Shown here piece by piece: positions 63,657 through 64,000 of a DNA stretch of 64,000 bases. Position 1 is the first letter of the stretch, and every line of letters begins with the position of its first letter. Position numbers and translations under genes: made by a program. The stretch comes from Salinicoccus roseus (GTDB taxonomy: Bacteria > Bacillota > Bacilli > Staphylococcales > Salinicoccaceae), in NCBI RefSeq assembly GCF_003814515.1, contig NZ_RKQJ01000001.1, forward strand, positions 558,001-622,000, given 5' to 3'. The notes below the pieces were generated by a model, which searched no databases, was not told the DNA's origin, and worked only from the letters and a program-made list of their open reading frames with translations.

Positions 63657-64000
63657 TTAGATTTCATCCTCGTCGAACAGCTGATCCGACGCTGATTCAT
63701 CTTTGACATCTTCTTCCTTCTGCTCTCCGCCGAAGCCGAGTGCAGTACGCAGTTTGCCCTCAATTTCTTCAAGCAGTGCCGGGTTGTTGGCAAGATGCTC
63801 TTTTACATTCTCCTTGCCCTGTCCCAGACGTTCGCCTTCATAAGAGTACCAGGCACCGCTCTTCTCGACGATGTCGTACTCTACACCAAGGTCGACCATC
63901 TCTCCGGTCTTGGAGATGCCCTTACCGTACATGATATCCACTTCCGCGACACGGAATGGTGGTGCCACCTTGTTCTTGACGACCTTGATTTTCGTACGGT
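63657..64000 (-). CDS. recA: RecA, C-terminal part
   Basis: The 3' end of recA; the frame continues out of the window's right edge. [43 protein letters not shown] and [19 protein letters not shown] are diagnostic of the RecA core's end, followed by the acidic tail [20 protein letters not shown]. RecA drives LexA self-cleavage, linking this end with the SOS genes at 27946-28949. Confidence 0.95.
   Translation of the reverse strand, partial: RTKIKVVKNKVAPPFRVAEVDIMYGKGISKTGEMVDLGVEYDIVEKSGAWYSYEGERLGQGKENVKEHLANNPALLEEIEGKLRTALGFGGEQKEEDVKDESASDQLFDEDEI

Overview
The window is chromosomal DNA of a low-to-mid GC Gram-positive coccus of the Staphylococcaceae, most likely a Salinicoccus- or Jeotgalicoccus-like halotolerant genus. 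This is inferred from gene order and protein style: recA-rny-ymdB-korAB, ricA-mutS-mutL-hydrolase-miaA-hfq with gpx, hflX and ynbB, and divergent lexA/sosA followed by ynzC-tkt-yneF. There are no sporulation genes, tRNA or rRNA genes, insertion sequences, prophage or CRISPR. Nearly all of it is well-packed core chromosome.

Left part (1-23000): a truncated acetyltransferase; a rhodanese with a textbook promoter and two repressor-type palindromes; an aldo/keto reductase; a Bcr/CflA drug exporter; a cytidine-deaminase-like protein; a PH-domain membrane protein; an arginyl-tRNA synthetase behind a T-box; an OFA-type MFS carrier; a CDF metal exporter leading into nucleoside hydrolase and ribokinase (ribose salvage from nucleosides); a SCO1-like lipoprotein; a DHA2 exporter; SbcCD; a trio of very small genes (DUF1659, DUF2922, YvrJ); DUF2621 convergent with ccdA-ccdC; and a heterodimeric ABC exporter.

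Middle (23000-44000): a small gene with a sigma-B-type promoter; an orphan peptide-binding lipoprotein; yneF, tkt, ynzC and sosA divergent from lexA across three evenly spaced LexA boxes; a CAP-domain protein; panBCD divergent from panE; a CueP copper lipoprotein; a SHOCT protein; a guanine riboswitch with PurR-like motifs before xpt-pbuX; an unknown membrane protein whose frame runs through a terminator; a SAM-I riboswitch before an LLM monooxygenase; a hemerythrin/PAS protein; and an overlooked 55-codon gene after hflX-ynbB.

Right part (44000-64000), mostly on the minus strand: hfq, miaA, a hydrolase, mutL, mutS, thiW, ricA, the TPP-riboswitch-controlled YkoEDC thiamine-precursor ECF transporter, a second heterodimeric ABC exporter, korAB, ymdB, rny and the 3' end of recA. 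miaB, which usually sits between korB and ricA in relatives, is not there.

Regulatory RNAs are the richest signal: T-box, SAM-I, guanine and TPP elements. Gene starts were reassigned where ribosome-binding sites or family length demanded it. Family names come from recognising motifs by eye; no database search was run.
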